From Bordetella parapertussis (GTDB taxonomy: Bacteria > Pseudomonadota > Gammaproteobacteria > Burkholderiales > Burkholderiaceae_C): a stretch of 15,173 bases of DNA. Location of the stretch: the NCBI GenBank assembly GCA_945875935.1, contig CAMCNE010000055.1:1-15173 (forward strand), given 5' to 3'. Both the position numbers and the translations under genes were made by a program. This document shows, in pieces, positions 13,352-15,173 of this stretch (its first letter is position 1; each line of letters starts with the position of its first letter). The notes beneath the pieces were generated by a model that did no database searches, was not told where the DNA came from, and saw only the letters and a list, made by a program, of their open reading frames with translations.

Positions 13352-14250
13352 AAAAACCCAAGCGCCTGACCGACCGCAACTTTCCAACCGCCAAGGAAGA
13401 CGCCACCAGCGCGGCGCCACCGTCGATCTATCAGGGCCCCGAAAGCGCATTCCGGCTCGCCTTCACCGACCACGATTTCCTGCTGCGCGACGAGCTGCGC
13501 CCGGTGCGCCTGCAGCTCGAGCTGCTCAAGCCCGAGCTGGTGCAAAAAGAAGCGGGGATCGAATCGACCATCGTGATCTTCGGCAGCTCGCGCATCGTGC
13601 CGCCCGAAGTGGCGCTCAATGAGCTGATGGCAGCGCGCCTGGGCGGCAACCCGCAAGGCCTGCGCGCGGCCGAAACGCGCATGCAGATGGCGTGCTATTA
13701 CGACGAAGCTCGCCGCTTCAGCGCCCTGGTGACCAGCCGCACCGCCGACTTCGACACACCCGTCCACGTGGTCACCGGCGGTGGGCCCGGCATCATGGAA
13801 GCGGGCAACCGCGGCGCCTACGAGGTGGGCGGCAAGAGCATCGGGCTGAACATCGTGCTGCCGCACGAGGAAGCGCCCAACCCCTACATCACGCCCGAGC
13901 TGTGCTTTCGCTTCCACTACTTCGCGGTGCGCAAGATGCACTTCCTGATGCGCAGCATCGCGCTGGTGTGCTTTCCTGGCGGCTTCGGCACGCTCGACGA
14001 GTTGTTCGAGACGCTCACGCTGGTGCAAACCGGCAAGTGCCGCAAGCGCCCCATCCTGCTGTTCGGCCAGGCCTTCTGGACCCGACTGATCGACTTCGAT
14101 CTGCTCATCGAGACCGGCATGATCTCGGAATCCGACCTGAACCTGTTTCACTACGTCGAGACCGCCGAAGAGGCTTGGAACGTGCTTGAGGCCGAATACG
14201 GCTTCGCGCAGAGCGACACCGAACCCGGCTCGCTGGCGGTCGACATCTGA
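13348..14250 (+). CDS. LOG-family (TIGR00730-type) nucleotide phosphoribohydrolase
   Basis: A 300-residue member of the LOG family, often mislabelled lysine decarboxylase. The family nucleotide-binding blocks are present: TIVIFGSSRIV, VVTGGGPGIMEAGNRGAYE (about 141-159), RFHYFAVRKMHFLMRS with the conserved Arg-Lys, and the PGGxGTxxE motif as PGGFGTLDELFE (about 209-220). Characterised relatives cleave nucleoside 5'-monophosphates to ribose 5-phosphate and free base. The substrate here is unknown. An N-terminal extension of about 65 residues precedes the core and makes it longer than the roughly 200-residue plant-type LOG enzymes. Its ATG overlaps the moeB stop, so the two are probably translationally coupled. 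Arginase starts 7 nt after its stop. Confidence 0.88.
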   Translation: MKKPKRLTDRNFPTAKEDATSAAPPSIYQGPESAFRLAFTDHDFLLRDELRPVRLQLELLKPELVQKEAGIESTIVIFGSSRIVPPEVALNELMAARLGGNPQGLRAAETRMQMACYYDEARRFSALVTSRTADFDTPVHVVTGGGPGIMEAGNRGAYEVGGKSIGLNIVLPHEEAPNPYITPELCFRFHYFAVRKMHFLMRSIALVCFPGGFGTLDELFETLTLVQTGKCRKRPILLFGQAFWTRLIDFDLLIETGMISESDLNLFHYVETAEEAWNVLEAEYGFAQSDTEPGSLAVDI

Positions 14251-14257
14251 CACAACC

Positions 14258-15172
14258 ATGAACACGCCGCTCAGCCTGATCGGCGCGCCCACCGACATCG
14301 GTGCTGGCCGCCGCGGTGCGAGCATGGGGCCCGAAGCGCTGCGCGTGGCGCATCTGGCGTCGGTGCTGCAGCGACTGGGGCTCGATGTGATCGACCGCGG
14401 CAACCTGGCCGGCCCGACCAACCCGTGGCTGCCGCCAGTCGACGGCCACCGACACCTGGCCGAGGTGGTGGCCTGGAACCGCACCGTTCACGACGCGGTG
14501 CTGAGCGAGTTGCAGCAGCAGCGATTGCCGGTGCTGCTGGGTGGCGATCACGCACTCGCCATCGGATCGATCAGCGCGGTGGCGCGCCACTGCCACGCGC
14601 AGGGCAAGCGGCTGCGCGTGCTGTGGCTCGACGCCCACGCCGACTTCAACACCAGCGTGCTCACGCCCAGCGGCAACCTGCACGGCATGCCCATGGCCTG
14701 CCTGTGCGGTCTGGGCCCGCAAGCGCTGATCGAGCTCAGCGGCCACACACCCGCCATCAGCCCGAAGTGGGTGCGCCAGATCGGCATTCGCAGCGTCGAC
14801 GCCGGTGAAAAACGTCTGGTGCATGAACAAGAGCTCGAGGTCTTCGACATGCGCTACATCGACGAGATGGGCATGCGCCACGCCATGGAGCTGGCGCTGG
14901 CCACGCTCGATGAACACACCCACTTGCACGTGAGCTTCGATGTCGACTTCCTAGACCCCGCCCTCGCCCCTGGCGTGGCCACCACCGTGCCCGGCGGCCC
15001 CACGTACCGTGAGGCGCAACTGTGCATGGAAATGATCGCCGACACGGGCAGGCTGGCCAGCCTCGACGTGATGGAGCTCAACCCCGCACTCGACATGCGC
15101 AACCAGACCGCCGAGCTGGCCGTCGACCTGATCGAAAGCCTGTTCGGCAAGAGCACGTTGATGCGGCGGTGA
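14258..15172 (+). CDS. rocF: Arginase
   Basis: A 304-residue manganese enzyme hydrolysing L-arginine to ornithine and urea (EC 3.5.3.1). The N-terminus (SLIGAPTDIGAGRRGASMGPEALR) is the arginase type. Binuclear Mn ligands are complete: His98 in GGDHAL, Asp125/His127/Asp129 in LDAHADFN, and Asp228/Asp230 in FDVDFLDP. Glu273 lies in LDVMELNP, and the His in NLHGMPM matches the conserved active-site His. Length and the ligand set agree with arginase rather than agmatinase, although close ureohydrolases cannot be wholly excluded. ATG 14258 is chosen over the upstream in-frame ATG at 14186, which lies inside the LOG gene; the Shine-Dalgarno is weak, so coupling to the LOG gene is likely. The gene is complete and ends one base before the window edge. 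Confidence 0.94.
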   Translation: MNTPLSLIGAPTDIGAGRRGASMGPEALRVAHLASVLQRLGLDVIDRGNLAGPTNPWLPPVDGHRHLAEVVAWNRTVHDAVLSELQQQRLPVLLGGDHALAIGSISAVARHCHAQGKRLRVLWLDAHADFNTSVLTPSGNLHGMPMACLCGLGPQALIELSGHTPAISPKWVRQIGIRSVDAGEKRLVHEQELEVFDMRYIDEMGMRHAMELALATLDEHTHLHVSFDVDFLDPALAPGVATTVPGGPTYREAQLCMEMIADTGRLASLDVMELNPALDMRNQTAELAVDLIESLFGKSTLMRR

Positions 15173-15173
15173 G

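Noticed and set aside
13075..14484. 469-codon minus-strand frame across moeB, LOG gene and arginase
   Set aside because: Antisense to three genes with strong family motifs; no recognisable domain.
1..15173. CRISPR array or retron-like system
   Set aside because: No regularly spaced repeats of 25-40 bp and no reverse transcriptase or cas gene are present.

Overview
The window reads as a chromosomal segment of a high-GC betaproteobacterium, most likely Burkholderiales and plausibly Comamonadaceae. This rests on strong G/C third-position bias, the family make-up (DUF748/AsmA-like protein, ZnuD-like TonB receptor with a His-rich companion, ctpA next to moeB) and no sign of a plasmid or phage backbone. 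The taxonomic call is inference; no marker gene for taxonomy is present.

Layout. (a) 1-230: the left edge holds a canonical LexA (SOS) operator over a -10 box, a Shine-Dalgarno sequence and a 28-codon ORF, then a short heptamer repeat. (b) 231-866: pdxH (PNP/PMP oxidase), convergent with (c) a minus-strand metal-uptake pair at 882-3571: a small secreted His-rich protein followed by a ZnuD-like TonB-dependent receptor, separated by a 180-bp spacer with a strong hairpin. (d) 3701-4498: a crotonase-family enoyl-CoA hydratase, divergent from the pair. (e) 4517-8909: a minus-strand two-gene unit, a 1282-residue DUF748/AsmA-like envelope protein followed 16 bp later by msrA. (f) 8994-9818: a divergently transcribed YdcF/ElyC-type DUF218 membrane protein.

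(g) 9885-10990 is the accessory part: an intact tRNA-Arg(CCT), a remnant of a P4-type tyrosine integrase starting 36 nt past the tRNA 3' end, a minus-strand RelE/ParE toxin with a ribbon-helix-helix antitoxin and a palindromic candidate operator, and the left end of an IS3-type element (beginning of orfA). Together these look like the worn-down scar of an integrative element at a tRNA attachment site.

(h) 11048-15172: plus-strand genes for a periplasmic S41 carboxy-terminal processing protease (ctpA), an intrinsic terminator, and a tight three-gene run of moeB/thiF-like E1 enzyme, LOG-family nucleotide hydrolase (4-nt overlap) and arginase (7-nt gap).

Most of the window is ordinary core metabolism and envelope biology. 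The parts worth a second look are the SOS-controlled microprotein at the left edge, the tRNA-Arg island scar with its surviving toxin-antitoxin pair, and the His-rich partner of the TonB receptor. I did not find a large undescribed multi-gene system.
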